50,179 nucleotides of DNA from Parashewanella sp049608225 (GTDB taxonomy: Bacteria; Pseudomonadota; Gammaproteobacteria; Enterobacterales; Shewanellaceae), in NCBI GenBank assembly GCA_049608225.1, contig JBMYXI010000018.1, positions 1 to 50,179 on the forward strand, given 5' to 3'. Below, one piece after another: positions 18,353 through 27,519 of this stretch (its first letter is position 1; each line of letters begins with the position of its first letter). The notes beneath the pieces are model-generated. The model saw nothing but the letters and a program-made list of their open reading frames with translations. It did not search any database and was not told where the DNA came from. Made by a program: the position numbers and the translations under genes.

Positions 18353-18394
18353 AAATCAGCCCATTATTATTGCTGAGCAATCATGGGCTGATTT
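18353..18394 (-). terminator. Rho-independent terminator of the chemoreceptor gene
   Basis: A perfect 12-bp stem (AAATCAGCCCAT with ATGGGCTGATTT) has an 18-nt loop and runs into TTTTATTATTT on the minus strand, 25 bp after the receptor stop codon. Confidence 0.8.
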
Positions 18395-18418
18395 AAGTCT
18401 GGTGTAGCAGACTCAGTA

Positions 18419-20443
18419 TTATTTAAAGTAGCTCACTTTTTCAGTTAACTCATCAGAGAGCCGCTTAAGCTCTAATGCGCTTTGAGTTGTTTCATGGGCA
18501 GCTGCGTAATTATTTTCATTAAGGCTTGATACTTCACCAGTACTTGATGCAATCTCACCACTCACTTGAGCCTGTTGTTCCGATGTTGCAGCAATGGCCA
18601 CAGCCATTTGCTCAATATTATTAATTTGCCTAGCTATGCCAGTTAACGCAGTTCCTGTGTCCTCTGCTTGTTGATTAACTTCAAAGCTATATTCTCTACT
18701 GACGTTCATTAATTTAACTGCAGTTTGAGTGCTATTTTGAAGGTGAGTAATGATATTAACGACTTCTTGTACCGATTGCTGAGTTCTTGCTGCAAGGCTT
18801 CTAACTTCGTCAGCAACAACCGCAAAGCCTCGCCCTTGCTCGCCAGCTCGAGCTGCTTCAATAGCGGCATTTAATGCGAGTAAGTTCGTTTGCTCAGCAA
18901 TCTCATCAATCATCTTAGTAACGCTTTGTATGTTGTTACTTTCTTTTTCGACTGTTTGTATTGCGTCTGATGATGACTGAATTTGCTGAGCAAGTTCAGT
19001 CACTTTAGTTTTCATACTTTCGACGACATTGGTTCCTGAGCGTGCATCGCTATTTGCATCACGAACACTTACGGCGATTTGTTCAACTTGAGATGCGACG
19101 CTTTGAGCGGATGTTGCCATTTCTTCGATTGCTGCTGCTATGTGTTCTATCCGAGCTTGTAATGACTTAGAAAGAGAGCGGCTACTTTCAGAATTGCCTT
19201 GGGTTTGCTCTGCTTGTGCTGCTAGTGATGTACTGGTGGTTTTAATATGAGAAATCAGCCCACTTAACCGTTCAGCCATGTCGCCAACAACCGCTGTTAG
19301 TTGCAACATTTCGTTGCGTGAATTGGCGTTTCCTCCTGAAACTTTAAGGCTAATTTCACCATCACCTAAGCGCTTCATGTAGTTATTATTGGTCTTAAGA
19401 GGGGCTAAAACTCTTTTCAATACAATAGTGAGAGTAATAATGACAACTACTGAAGCAAGTAACGCAATGAGAGCAATAATTTTAAGTAATTGTTTACTGC
19501 CTTCGGTAATTTCATCAATATAACTTCCCCCTGCGATTATCCAGTTCCAACCTTTAACCTCAGCGGTGACGAGATATCTTTCTTCCACTTTTCCCTGACT
19601 GTTGCTTTGATAGAATATAACCTCACCAACCTGATTCGGGAGATTGGTAAAAGGCATGCTACCGTCGGTACTGGCTTTTGACTGTATTTTTTGCCCAACT
19701 AAGCGGCTATTAGGGTGCATAAGGTAAGTGCCGCTGTCTTTTTTATCATTGCTAAGTACAAAACTTTCTCCTGTTTTACCCCATTTTACTTCTTGTAAAC
19801 CATGAAATATCGAGTTCGTTGCTTGTTGAAGAGGAATGGCAGCAAACACAATACCGTAAATGTGGTTGCCATCCATTAATGGGCGGTAGTAGGAAAGAAA
19901 GCTTTGCCCAAATAATTCGACTTTAGCTGAGTATGATTGACCAGCCATAAGCTTTCGGTACCCAGGATGTGATTGTCCTAAATAGGTTCCAACCACTCTT
20001 TCGCCATTTTTTCGTTTCAGTGTTGTAATAACGCGAATAAAGTCATTACCGTCGCGAATAAATACAGTCGCATCTGCTTCTGTATCGACTTTAAAGCGAT
20101 CCAATATAGAGGTTAACTCTGAAAGTGGAACGTTTTCTATTTCTGTTCGCGTGATAAGTTTACCATTAACATAATCCTCACCAGTTGTAGGTTTAAGACC
20201 GTAAAGATAACCATTGATGAGCGCGCCTTCTAGGTGTTTTACTGACGATAAAAAGGCTTCATATTCCTCATGCAATGCATGAGCAAGTGTGTCAATTTTA
20301 CTTTGATGATCTCTTAAAGATTGTTCAAGGTACAGTGACTTTGCTTGTGTGTAGATAAATGATGCCGTGATGAAAAAAGCACCAGCGATTAAAACGGCAA
20401 TGATTGACTGAATCTGAAAAGCAATGCTTTTATCTTTAAACAT
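18419..20443 (-). CDS. Methyl-accepting chemotaxis protein, periplasmic Cache sensor
   Basis: A transmembrane chemoreceptor of about 674 residues. Membrane helix 1 spans about 11-31. A large periplasmic Cache-type sensor (about 35-315) includes WGKTGESFVLSNDKK. Helix 2 spans about 322-344. A HAMP segment (about 345-400) and the cytoplasmic signalling domain follow, with the highly conserved tip IAEQTNLLALNAAIEAARAG. There is no C-terminal CheR-tethering pentapeptide (the end is KVSYFK). An in-frame GTG at 20452 is possible, but the ATG at 20443 gives a standard N-terminus. A sigma-28-type promoter lies just upstream, linking it to the flagellar regulon although it is about 4.6 kb from the flagellar genes. 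Confidence 0.92.
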   Translation of the reverse strand: MFKDKSIAFQIQSIIAVLIAGAFFITASFIYTQAKSLYLEQSLRDHQSKIDTLAHALHEEYEAFLSSVKHLEGALINGYLYGLKPTTGEDYVNGKLITRTEIENVPLSELTSILDRFKVDTEADATVFIRDGNDFIRVITTLKRKNGERVVGTYLGQSHPGYRKLMAGQSYSAKVELFGQSFLSYYRPLMDGNHIYGIVFAAIPLQQATNSIFHGLQEVKWGKTGESFVLSNDKKDSGTYLMHPNSRLVGQKIQSKASTDGSMPFTNLPNQVGEVIFYQSNSQGKVEERYLVTAEVKGWNWIIAGGSYIDEITEGSKQLLKIIALIALLASVVVIITLTIVLKRVLAPLKTNNNYMKRLGDGEISLKVSGGNANSRNEMLQLTAVVGDMAERLSGLISHIKTTSTSLAAQAEQTQGNSESSRSLSKSLQARIEHIAAAIEEMATSAQSVASQVEQIAVSVRDANSDARSGTNVVESMKTKVTELAQQIQSSSDAIQTVEKESNNIQSVTKMIDEIAEQTNLLALNAAIEAARAGEQGRGFAVVADEVRSLAARTQQSVQEVVNIITHLQNSTQTAVKLMNVSREYSFEVNQQAEDTGTALTGIARQINNIEQMAVAIAATSEQQAQVSGEIASSTGEVSSLNENNYAAAHETTQSALELKRLSDELTEKVSYFK

Positions 20444-20992
20444 AGTTATCACAAATCTGATTAAGGTTAGAATACTTACTTAATCGGACTATAATAAAAT
20501 TTCTTTAGTTTTTATGTGGTTGTTGTCGCATTTTTGTGAAAAACTTGGCCTTTGTTGTGTAAATGTAAATTTCCAGAGCTGCATTGTTTTATTTATTATG
20601 AGATAAAGAGTAAAACAGATACTCGTTAAAATTATGTTGTTATAGAGGGGGGTATTATCCTGAAAAGTCGATTAGTTATTTGTTTTTCTTGTGAATTTCA
20701 CATTACCAAGTAGCAAGTCATGTCATAAGTTCAATATAGAAAATAGACGGATAGTCTTGTCCTAAAAAATAGTCAGTTCAATCAGGTCGCAAAAACATTG
20801 TGCATTTTCCATTCGAACATGGGGGCGGGTTAGTAACCAGAACTCTGTTTGCGACTTTTTGTTACTTTTTGTGTTACTTCTTGCAGTAGCTCAAAATGGA
20901 CGAGTTTGGACTGCCTTGGATAAGTAAAGGCTAAAATTCAGTGGTTTACAAGGGATGAAATAGAATGGCTGAGACCGAAATGGAATGGCGTA
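20444..20992. other. Non-coding stretch between chemoreceptor and tRNA-Arg
   Basis: About 550 bp with no credible gene. It contains the sigma-28 promoter at 20481-20507. The part nearest the tRNA 3' end (about 20770-20990) contains short open stretches on the minus strand but no recognisable integrase or att repeat. Confidence 0.5.
20481..20507 (-). promoter_or_regulatory. Sigma-28 (FliA) promoter of the chemoreceptor
   Basis: On the minus strand it reads TAAA-N15-TCCGATTA, against the consensus TAAA-N15-GCCGATAA. Spacing is exact and the -10 matches at 6 of 8. The predicted start of transcription is about 30 nt before the ATG. Confidence 0.7.
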
Positions 20993-21068
20993 TGGTCTCC
21001 CCACAGGGACTCGAACCCCGATCGGCCGCTTAGGAGGCGGCTGCTCTATCCAGTTGAGCTATAGGGAG
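20993..21068 (-). tRNA. tRNA-Arg (anticodon CCT)
   Basis: A full cloverleaf can be folded on the minus strand: 7-bp acceptor stem CTCCCTA with TGGGGAG, a D arm, anticodon stem GCCGC/GCGGC with loop CTCCTAA giving anticodon CCT, a TTCGAGT T loop, and an encoded CCA end. It reads the rare arginine codon AGG. It stands alone. Confidence 0.95.
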
Positions 21069-21233
21069 ATATCTTTTATTTGCTTAGAGCAAGTCTAACT
21101 CAAAACTAGTTAATTGAGAATGCCTTGGGATATTTTCTAGCGAGATAAGGCTATAAGCAAATTAATGGACTGGTGTTTAAATTATCGATTTTGCTATAAA
21201 CACTGTTTAAGGATGGTTGTAACTTTGATAAGA

Positions 21234-21248
21234 TGAGAATTATTATCA
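21234..21248 (+). promoter_or_regulatory. Fur box of the ferric iron importer operon
   Basis: TGAGAATTATTATCA matches the Fur 7-1-7 consensus (TGATAAT-N-ATTATCA) at 13 of 14 informative positions. It lies 21 bp before the substrate-binding protein start, so the operon is very likely repressed by Fe-Fur. Confidence 0.85.
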
Positions 21249-21269
21249 TTTAGTTGCAGGTGAAATACG

Positions 21270-22280
21270 ATGAAACGGACACTAGCTACCTTAGTTTTAA
21301 TGGGCAGCAGCTTAAACGCATACGCGGCAGACGATCAGGTAAATATTTATTCTTTTCGCCAGCCATTTTTGATCAAGCCTATTCTTGAGCAATTCACTCA
21401 AAAAACAGGGATTAAAACCAAAGTCGTATTTGCGAAAAAGGGACTTATCCAACGCTTGAAGCGTGAAGGTCAACTTTCTCCTGCTGACTTAGTATTAACC
21501 TCCAATTTTTCTAAGCTATTACAATTAAAGGATGAAGGGTTAACTCAGCCTTATCAATTGTCAAAGTCGCTTTCTAATAATATTGCACCTCAGTTCCGTG
21601 ATGGTGATAACCACTGGCTAGCGCTAACGAAGCGCGTGCGTAATGTTTATTCTTCGAAAGCGCGTGCTGGCAAACTTGATACGCTTAAGTATGAAGATCT
21701 GGCTAATGCTGAATATAAGGGTAAAATTTGTACCCGCAGTGGCAAGCATCCGTATAATTTAGGACTTATTGCGTCAATGATTGCTCATAATGGTGAAGCA
21801 CAAACTGAGAGCTGGTTACGCGGCGTAAAAGCAAACTTGGCTCGCAAACCACAAGGAAATGATCGCGCGCAAGTTAAAGCCATTAAAGAAGGCTTGTGTG
21901 ATGTATCTTTAGGGAACAGCTATTACTACGGTAAAATGGTTAATGATAGTAAACAAAAAGCTTGGGCTGATGCGGTTTATTTAAATTTCCCGAATCAACA
22001 AGATCGTGGCTCGCACATTAATGTGTCGGGTGCGGTGATGACTAAACACGCGCCTCATAAAGCGGCAGCTCAAAAATTGTTGGACTATTTAGCATCAGAC
22101 AAAGCCCAAGCCTTGTACGCCAAGCTAAATATGGAATATCCAGTCAACGCTAAGGTTAAGCCGTCAAAAATGGTGCAAAATTGGGGTGAATTTAAAGCGG
22201 ATGATATTGCATTGGAAAAAATTGCTAATCATCGACAAGCGGCATTAAAGCTCGTGGATAAAGTGGGTTTTGATTTATAA
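21270..22280 (+). CDS. fbpA: Ferric iron ABC transporter, periplasmic binding protein
   Basis: 336 residues: a signal peptide (1-19, ending NAYA) and a two-lobed type-2 periplasmic binding fold of the FbpA/FutA/HitA group. The run YYY at residues 218-220 (NSYYYGK) contains the paired tyrosines that bind Fe(III) in this family. RSGKHPYNLGL and a second basic patch are also typical. It delivers ferric iron to the permease encoded next. It is the first gene of a three-gene operon behind a strong Fur box. AGGTGA sets the ATG. Confidence 0.92.
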   Translation: MKRTLATLVLMGSSLNAYAADDQVNIYSFRQPFLIKPILEQFTQKTGIKTKVVFAKKGLIQRLKREGQLSPADLVLTSNFSKLLQLKDEGLTQPYQLSKSLSNNIAPQFRDGDNHWLALTKRVRNVYSSKARAGKLDTLKYEDLANAEYKGKICTRSGKHPYNLGLIASMIAHNGEAQTESWLRGVKANLARKPQGNDRAQVKAIKEGLCDVSLGNSYYYGKMVNDSKQKAWADAVYLNFPNQQDRGSHINVSGAVMTKHAPHKAAAQKLLDYLASDKAQALYAKLNMEYPVNAKVKPSKMVQNWGEFKADDIALEKIANHRQAALKLVDKVGFDL

Positions 22281-22317
22281 TCCCCGCAACTAATCGAAAA
22301 ATACAGTAGCAATAATC

Positions 22318-24012
22318 TTGAATAATAAAAGCTACCCTTTTAAATCGTTATTACGCTCGTTTGATGACATCCATGGACGAGCGTTTACTTTTGTAACTGG
22401 CCTAACAACTTTTGGCACCTTGTTATTGGTTCTGCCCGCATTATCTTTACTTTATCTGGTTGTTTCAGCTGAGTTTAGCGGCGTAATTGATGAGAGTTTT
22501 AACGAAATTCGCCAGAGTGTTTTGCCCCATTACATTACAAATAGCTTATTAGTGCTGTTTGGCAGTGTGCTCGTTTCATTGGTACTTGCTATTCCACCGG
22601 CGTGGTGGTGCAGTCAGTATCAATTCAAAGGGCGTAAAGTTTTACAAGTATTATTGATATTACCACTGGCTATGCCAGCTTATATATCAGGCTATATTTA
22701 CACTGAATTGTTGGATTTTGCCGGTCCTATTCAACGGATGTTAAGAGCTACATTTGAGTGGCAACGCTCAGACTATTGGTTTTTTGATGTTCGAAGTACC
22801 ACTGGCGCAAGCATTATGCTAGCACTGGCTTTGTACCCCTATTTGTTCTTATTACTGACCAACGCATTTACTAAGCAAAGCCCGCAAATGATTGCCGCAG
22901 CGCAAAGTCTTGGAGCTAGCCCCAAGCGTGTTTTCTGGACAGTGCAGTTACCCTTAGTGCGCCCAGCCTTAGTGATAGGATGTAGTTTAATTGCTATGGA
23001 AGCTCTCGCTGATTATGGAACTGTACATTTGTTTGCGGTTAGTACTCTAACTACTGCGATTTATGATGCGTGGCTTGTGTATAGCAGCTTGCTAACAGCT
23101 GCTAAGCTGTCTTTGATGATGTTGCTATTAATTTTAGGGCTGTTATGGCTAGAAAAAGTGAGTCGTCGTCAGCAGCAATATTTTTCAGAGAAAACACCCA
23201 GCCAGCAATCGCAACTCAAAAGTACAGGCTTTGCAAAAAAATGTCTTATATGGAGCTATTGCAGTTTAGTGTTATTGCTTGCCTTGTTTATTCCTATAGC
23301 GTTTTTAATACAGTACTTAGTGGATTATTGGCAACAAAATACTGATAGTCAATTATGGCAACACCTAATAAGCAGTGTTTCGCTGGCATTAGCTGCAGCA
23401 GCAATTACCTGTTTTATTGCGATGCTATGGAACCAAGAGCAACGCATAAGGCAAAACCGTTTTGCCAGCAGTAAATTGTCGTTGTCGTCGTTAGGTTATG
23501 TTATTCCGGGTACGGTACTTGCGATTGGGCTGTTGATCCCATTAACTCAAGCTGATCATCTTATCAATCAAATGTTGATTGAAGTGAACCAAGACGCTGT
23601 TGGGTTAATTCTTTCTGGTAGTATATTCACTTTGGTTATGGCTTATGTGGTGCGTTTTGCTGCAATTGCAATTGGCAGTGTTCAATCTGCTTATGAGCAA
23701 ATCCCAAGGCATCAAGATGATGCTGCTAAGTTGCTTGGTGCATCAAGCTATAGGGTATTCAAACAGATAAATTTTCCACAGTTAAAACCTGCAATCATGA
23801 GTGCGTTTTTATTGGTATTTATTGAATGTATTAAGGAATTGCCAGCTTCTTTACTGTTGCGTCCATTTGATTTTGAAACACTTTCAACTTATGTCTATCA
23901 ATTTGCTGCTGATGAGCAGCTAGAGCATGCTGCATTAGGTGCTTTATTGATTGTTGCATTGAGTTTATTACCACTGCTGTTATTACAACGACAAACCAAA
24001 GGAGGGCATTGA
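22318..24012 (+). CDS. fbpB: Ferric iron ABC transporter, fused permease
   Basis: A 564-residue inner-membrane permease with two fused binding-protein-dependent transport domains (about 60-280 and 340-555), as usual for FbpB/SfuB. Each half carries an EAA-loop-like segment (AAAQSLGASPKRVFWTVQLP in the first, AAKLLGASSYRVFKQINFP in the second) that docks with the ATPase. The start is TTG at 22318. No in-frame ATG occurs for over 130 residues, and the ribosome site is weak, which may keep permease levels low. It begins 37 bp after fbpA and ends 3 bp before fbpC. Confidence 0.92.
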   Translation: MNNKSYPFKSLLRSFDDIHGRAFTFVTGLTTFGTLLLVLPALSLLYLVVSAEFSGVIDESFNEIRQSVLPHYITNSLLVLFGSVLVSLVLAIPPAWWCSQYQFKGRKVLQVLLILPLAMPAYISGYIYTELLDFAGPIQRMLRATFEWQRSDYWFFDVRSTTGASIMLALALYPYLFLLLTNAFTKQSPQMIAAAQSLGASPKRVFWTVQLPLVRPALVIGCSLIAMEALADYGTVHLFAVSTLTTAIYDAWLVYSSLLTAAKLSLMMLLLILGLLWLEKVSRRQQQYFSEKTPSQQSQLKSTGFAKKCLIWSYCSLVLLLALFIPIAFLIQYLVDYWQQNTDSQLWQHLISSVSLALAAAAITCFIAMLWNQEQRIRQNRFASSKLSLSSLGYVIPGTVLAIGLLIPLTQADHLINQMLIEVNQDAVGLILSGSIFTLVMAYVVRFAAIAIGSVQSAYEQIPRHQDDAAKLLGASSYRVFKQINFPQLKPAIMSAFLLVFIECIKELPASLLLRPFDFETLSTYVYQFAADEQLEHAALGALLIVALSLLPLLLLQRQTKGGH

Positions 24013-24015
24013 TTT

Positions 24016-25038
24016 ATGTCTACTGAGCAAGCCTCTGCATTAGCGCTGCATAATCTGAGTTTAGCTTTTGCAAACAAGCCGGTCGTCTCGAACTTATCCT
24101 TTGATTTGGCATCGGGTGAAACCTTATGTTTATTGGGGCCAAGTGGTTGTGGCAAAACTACCGTTCTTAAATGTATCGCAGGGTTATTAACGCCAGATGC
24201 TGGGGATATTGTGATTAGCGGCAGTAGTGTGGTTGGCGACAATTTTGTGCCAGTGCAAAAGCGCAACATTGGATTTATATTTCAAGATTACGCATTGTTT
24301 CCTCACATGACGGTGGCACAAAACATTGCTTATGGCCTAGATTCGAAGCAAAGTAAGCGTCAGCGTGTTATTGAATGTTTATTGTTGGTGGATTTGATCG
24401 GTTTAGGTAATCGTTACCCTCATCAATTATCGGGTGGTCAACAACAACGCGTAGCCCTAGCCAGAGCACTCGCGCCAAAGCCGAGTTTAATATTGATGGA
24501 TGAGCCTTTCTCTAATGTAGATGCTCAATTAAAGCGACAAATGATGGCTGAATTAAAAACCATTTTTAATCAAGCTCAAGTCAGCTGTATTTTTGTTACT
24601 CACGCTAAGGAAGAGGCCTTTGCTTTTGCTGACAAAGTTGCGGTAATGCTCGATGGCAAGATCGCTCAATATGGTTTACCTCATGAGCTAATGAATCATC
24701 CAGTAAGCCAAGCCGTGGCGAACTTTATGCAAGCGGGCAATCTATTAAGTAGCGCTGACGCTCAGCTGATTTTTGGTAATGAACAATCAATATCAGAAGG
24801 CTATTGGTTGTTTAAACCTGAAAATATTCGCGTTCAAAAGTGCGATAATGACGGCAAGAGAGAGTGTGTTGAAGTCGAGCATATCGAGCAGGTTTTTAAT
24901 GGTCGAGAATATCAAGTCACACTCAGGTTAGGACAATGCCTGCTTACATTACTGAGCCCGTCAAAGTTAGCTGTATTCAACAATGATAAGGTGAAGCTGT
25001 CATATAATCGACCACCATTCTTTATCGCTGGGAGTTAA
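24016..25038 (+). CDS. fbpC: Ferric iron ABC transporter, ATP-binding protein
   Basis: A 340-residue cytoplasmic ATPase that powers the importer. Walker A is GPSGCGKTT (about residues 38-46), the signature is LSGGQQQR, Walker B is LILMDEPF, and the switch histidine is in FVTHAKEEA. The C-terminal part (about 240-340) is a TOBE-like regulatory extension. The start follows GGAGGG in the end of the permease gene. The stop is 8 bp from the convergent flgT gene. Confidence 0.93.
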   Translation: MSTEQASALALHNLSLAFANKPVVSNLSFDLASGETLCLLGPSGCGKTTVLKCIAGLLTPDAGDIVISGSSVVGDNFVPVQKRNIGFIFQDYALFPHMTVAQNIAYGLDSKQSKRQRVIECLLLVDLIGLGNRYPHQLSGGQQQRVALARALAPKPSLILMDEPFSNVDAQLKRQMMAELKTIFNQAQVSCIFVTHAKEEAFAFADKVAVMLDGKIAQYGLPHELMNHPVSQAVANFMQAGNLLSSADAQLIFGNEQSISEGYWLFKPENIRVQKCDNDGKRECVEVEHIEQVFNGREYQVTLRLGQCLLTLLSPSKLAVFNNDKVKLSYNRPPFFIAGS

Positions 25039-25046
25039 GGCAAGTC

Positions 25047-26186
25047 TTAGGGCTTTATCAGCAAGTCATTAATTTGAATATTCTCCATGCGCTTACTGTT
25101 GCTCCATTCGACCACGGCAGTGTGTTCGGTTACTTGAGAAACTTTAACGGAAGCTTTGCTTTTCTTAGCCACAATTCTGATCAATTGTAAGCGATCGGGT
25201 AAATCATTTTTTAAGATAACGTTTAATGTGTCACCAGCTTGGATACCATGTTTACGGCCTAAATTGACTAATAACGTATCTTGCTCCACTGCGATGACTT
25301 GTCCCATTAATGGGCGCTGCTGGATCACATTATTAATATCTTGTGAGGCTTGCTCGAGTACTCTGGATATCATAATGCCATAATCTGAACCCCAAAAGTC
25401 GTTCGATTGGGGAGCAACTCGAGTTTGTGCTGAAAACTCCCATTCTGCTGTGTTTGCATAAGTGCGTTGCCACACTCGTTCACCACTAATGGCATGATAA
25501 AGAGAAAGTTGCAGCTTAAATTCTCTATCTGCATCGGAAATTGCGCTGAAAATACTTGAATGATTGCTAACCGACATGTCAACAATATTTGGAATAAGTA
25601 TGTACTGGCTTTCTGTCGATTGCCCTAACCATTGAGGTAATCGATTCGTTCTTGGGTTTGAAGAGTCTCTTGAGACATTAAATCGTTCATTGACATAAGG
25701 CTGAGCAAATGCAGCAAACGAATATTGATCGATAGCAGCAGCGATTTTTAGCGAAAGTTGCTCGGGGAAACCACTCAATTGTCCATAATTTAACTGACTT
25801 ATGTCGGCAATGTTTGCTTGGGAAACCATGATTGCTGACCTCGTCGGCAAGGGAGAGCGAGTATGGCTACTGTCTACAAATAATCGAACGGTTACGGTAA
25901 GGGTGTCACTGCTTTGGTACTCATCGAGCAATTCAACATCATCGCTATCAAATGCATCTGCTAATTGGGTATTGCTTTCAAATTTGCCTTGATTGAGTTG
26001 TTGAGTCGCAAAAACTCGTGTGCCAAACTGATGGCGCGCTTTATTAAGCGCATTGTTGATTGCCTTGTCTCGTGCATCGCTTATGCTGTCGCCGATGTAA
26101 GCTTTTCCCGCTATTTCAACCCATTGTGAAAGTGCATTAAACGAAAATAACGTAAGAAAGAGTAAAAAATAAATTCTGACCATCAT
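25047..26186 (-). CDS. flgT: Flagellar assembly protein FlgT (H-ring)
   Basis: A 379-residue periplasmic protein with a signal peptide (about 1-20, ending FNALS) and the FlgT N-terminal domain (AYIGDSISDARDKAINNALN). In Vibrio, FlgT forms the H-ring around the flagellar outer-membrane bushing and helps recruit the motor ring. The C-terminal part (about 280-379) has a small-barrel look (VEQDTLLVNLGRKHGIQAGD). Two ATGs stand in tandem behind GGAG. It is divergent from flgO-flgP, the same trio found in Vibrio and Shewanella. Confidence 0.88.
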   Translation of the reverse strand: MMVRIYFLLFLTLFSFNALSQWVEIAGKAYIGDSISDARDKAINNALNKARHQFGTRVFATQQLNQGKFESNTQLADAFDSDDVELLDEYQSSDTLTVTVRLFVDSSHTRSPLPTRSAIMVSQANIADISQLNYGQLSGFPEQLSLKIAAAIDQYSFAAFAQPYVNERFNVSRDSSNPRTNRLPQWLGQSTESQYILIPNIVDMSVSNHSSIFSAISDADREFKLQLSLYHAISGERVWQRTYANTAEWEFSAQTRVAPQSNDFWGSDYGIMISRVLEQASQDINNVIQQRPLMGQVIAVEQDTLLVNLGRKHGIQAGDTLNVILKNDLPDRLQLIRIVAKKSKASVKVSQVTEHTAVVEWSNSKRMENIQINDLLIKP

Positions 26187-26276
26187 ATAGCTCCGCGTAA
26201 ACTGTCGATTTCGTGGCGTATCTTAACGACAATGAGTTAAAGCAGGTTTTATGCCATTTAAAGTTAGATAAAAAGA

Positions 26277-26303
26277 TAAAGTTTTAAATGGTAATGTCGA
26301 TAA
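26277..26303 (+). promoter_or_regulatory. Sigma-28 promoter of flgO-flgP
   Basis: TAAAGTTT-N11-GTCGATAA, one mismatch from the flagellar sigma-28 consensus with exact spacing. The predicted transcript starts about 40 nt before the flgO ATG. Confidence 0.75.
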
Positions 26304-26348
26304 TATCGATATAGGAATGAACAAGGTTTTACTCCTTTAGGGTAAATC

Positions 26349-26972
26349 ATGAAAAATAATCTCATTATTTTATTGGCTATATGGCTAGCAGGTTGCGCTC
26401 ATATACCGGATGCTCGATATGTAACCCAGCCTCAAATTCAAGAAAAGCGGTCGAAGGTTGCTATACACCAATTAGCAAACGAAATTGCATTTAGCCTTAG
26501 TCAGGATTCTGTGCTTATTGCCAGTGATGGTGGGCTCTTAGTGACAGCTCCGGTTTTTGTTGAGGACTTTAACCAAACGAGTTTTTTCTCTAGTGTGTTA
26601 CAGCAAAGCCTGATGAGTGCGCTTACAAAAATAGGTGTGCAGGTTTTAGACATTAATGTGGCTGATGCTGTAAGAGTGACTAAAAAAGGGGCGTTGATTT
26701 TGACTCGTGATTGGCAACGAATACCATCAAACCTGAGCGTAGGGCAGGTGCTAGTTTCGACTATTAGCTTGAATAAATCGGGGATGCTGATCAATAGTCG
26801 TATCGTAAATACTAGTAACAATGAAGTTGTTGTTGCTGTGCAAAGCCAAGTATCGGCCAATGAATTAAATGACTATTTAGCACCTGCTGAAAAAATTGTG
26901 GTAAAAGACGGAGTCATATTTCGAAATAGTCAACAAGCTCAAGGGCGTGTGAAACAAATAGGAATGGATTAA
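26349..26972 (+). CDS. flgO: Flagellar outer-membrane lipoprotein FlgO
   Basis: A 207-residue lipoprotein: signal sequence with lipobox LAGC (Cys at about 16), followed by a FlgO-type domain (ASDGGLLVTAPVFVEDFNQT). In Vibrio, FlgO is an outer-membrane protein needed for flagellar stability and motility. It is preceded by AGGG and its stop overlaps the flgP ATG by one base (TAATG), so translation of the two is likely coupled. A sigma-28 promoter precedes it. Confidence 0.88.
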   Translation: MKNNLIILLAIWLAGCAHIPDARYVTQPQIQEKRSKVAIHQLANEIAFSLSQDSVLIASDGGLLVTAPVFVEDFNQTSFFSSVLQQSLMSALTKIGVQVLDINVADAVRVTKKGALILTRDWQRIPSNLSVGQVLVSTISLNKSGMLINSRIVNTSNNEVVVAVQSQVSANELNDYLAPAEKIVVKDGVIFRNSQQAQGRVKQIGMD

Positions 26973-27418
26973 TGAAAGTATTCGCTATCTTATTGGTATT
27001 GTTAATGTCGGGATGTAGCGCCTTTGATCGTCATGTGCAATGGCAAGTAGAAACGCCTGAGTCATTTCCTAAGTTGACCGCAATTGGCTATGCAGCTTTG
27101 TCTAAGCAATCTGGAAAATCAAAGTCTGAAAAAGTGCTCAAAGCGATGCAAGCGTCAAAAGTCGACGCTTACCGAGAGTTGGCTGAGCAAGTTTATGGTC
27201 AAAAGGTGACGGCGGTATCAGATGTGCATGAATGGAAGCTTGAGCATTCAGAAACAAAAACATCGGTGTCAGGTATTATTCGTGGCGCAAAAGTTGTAAA
27301 AGGCTATTTGGAAGGTGACTTTTATGTTACCGAGCTTGAACTAGACTACCAACAAGTTTGGGCATTGTCTCAACAACGAAACAAGACCCGTAAAATAAAA
27401 AAAGTGACGTATTTTTAA
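26972..27418 (+). CDS. flgP: Flagellar outer-membrane lipoprotein FlgP
   Basis: A 148-residue lipoprotein of the LPP20/FlgP family: signal sequence with lipobox LMSGC (Cys at about 15), then AIGYAALSKQSG and a helix KAMQASKVDAYRELAEQVYG that typifies the family. In Vibrio and Campylobacter it builds outer-membrane-associated disk or ring structures at the flagellar base. It is the second gene of the flgO-flgP operon and has a lysine-rich C-terminus. Confidence 0.88.
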   Translation: MKVFAILLVLLMSGCSAFDRHVQWQVETPESFPKLTAIGYAALSKQSGKSKSEKVLKAMQASKVDAYRELAEQVYGQKVTAVSDVHEWKLEHSETKTSVSGIIRGAKVVKGYLEGDFYVTELELDYQQVWALSQQRNKTRKIKKVTYF

Positions 27419-27460
27419 TGTAAGTAAAATCCATCTGTTAAGCTATATCGTGTTGAACAA

Positions 27461-27511
27461 CTTCTCTTTTAACTAATTAAAAATCTAATGCAATTAATGT
27501 TAAGAGAGAAG
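27461..27511. terminator. Inverted repeat between flgP and convergent orphan gene
   Basis: CTTCTCTTTTAAC at 27461-27473 and GTTAAGAGAGAAG at 27499-27511 pair at 12 of 13 positions with a loop of about 25 nt that contains further AATTA pairing. A convergent-gene terminator is plausible. There is no clean T tract. Confidence 0.35.
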
Positions 27512-27519
27512 CCTCTTTG

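Noticed and set aside
20770..20990. Degraded integrase next to tRNA-Arg
   Set aside because: Short open stretches on the minus strand contain stops and no integrase motif could be read.
26223..26251. Possible sigma-28 promoter for flgT on the minus strand
   Set aside because: A TTAACGAC box is present but spacing to the nearest TTTA is 17 rather than 15, so it was not listed.
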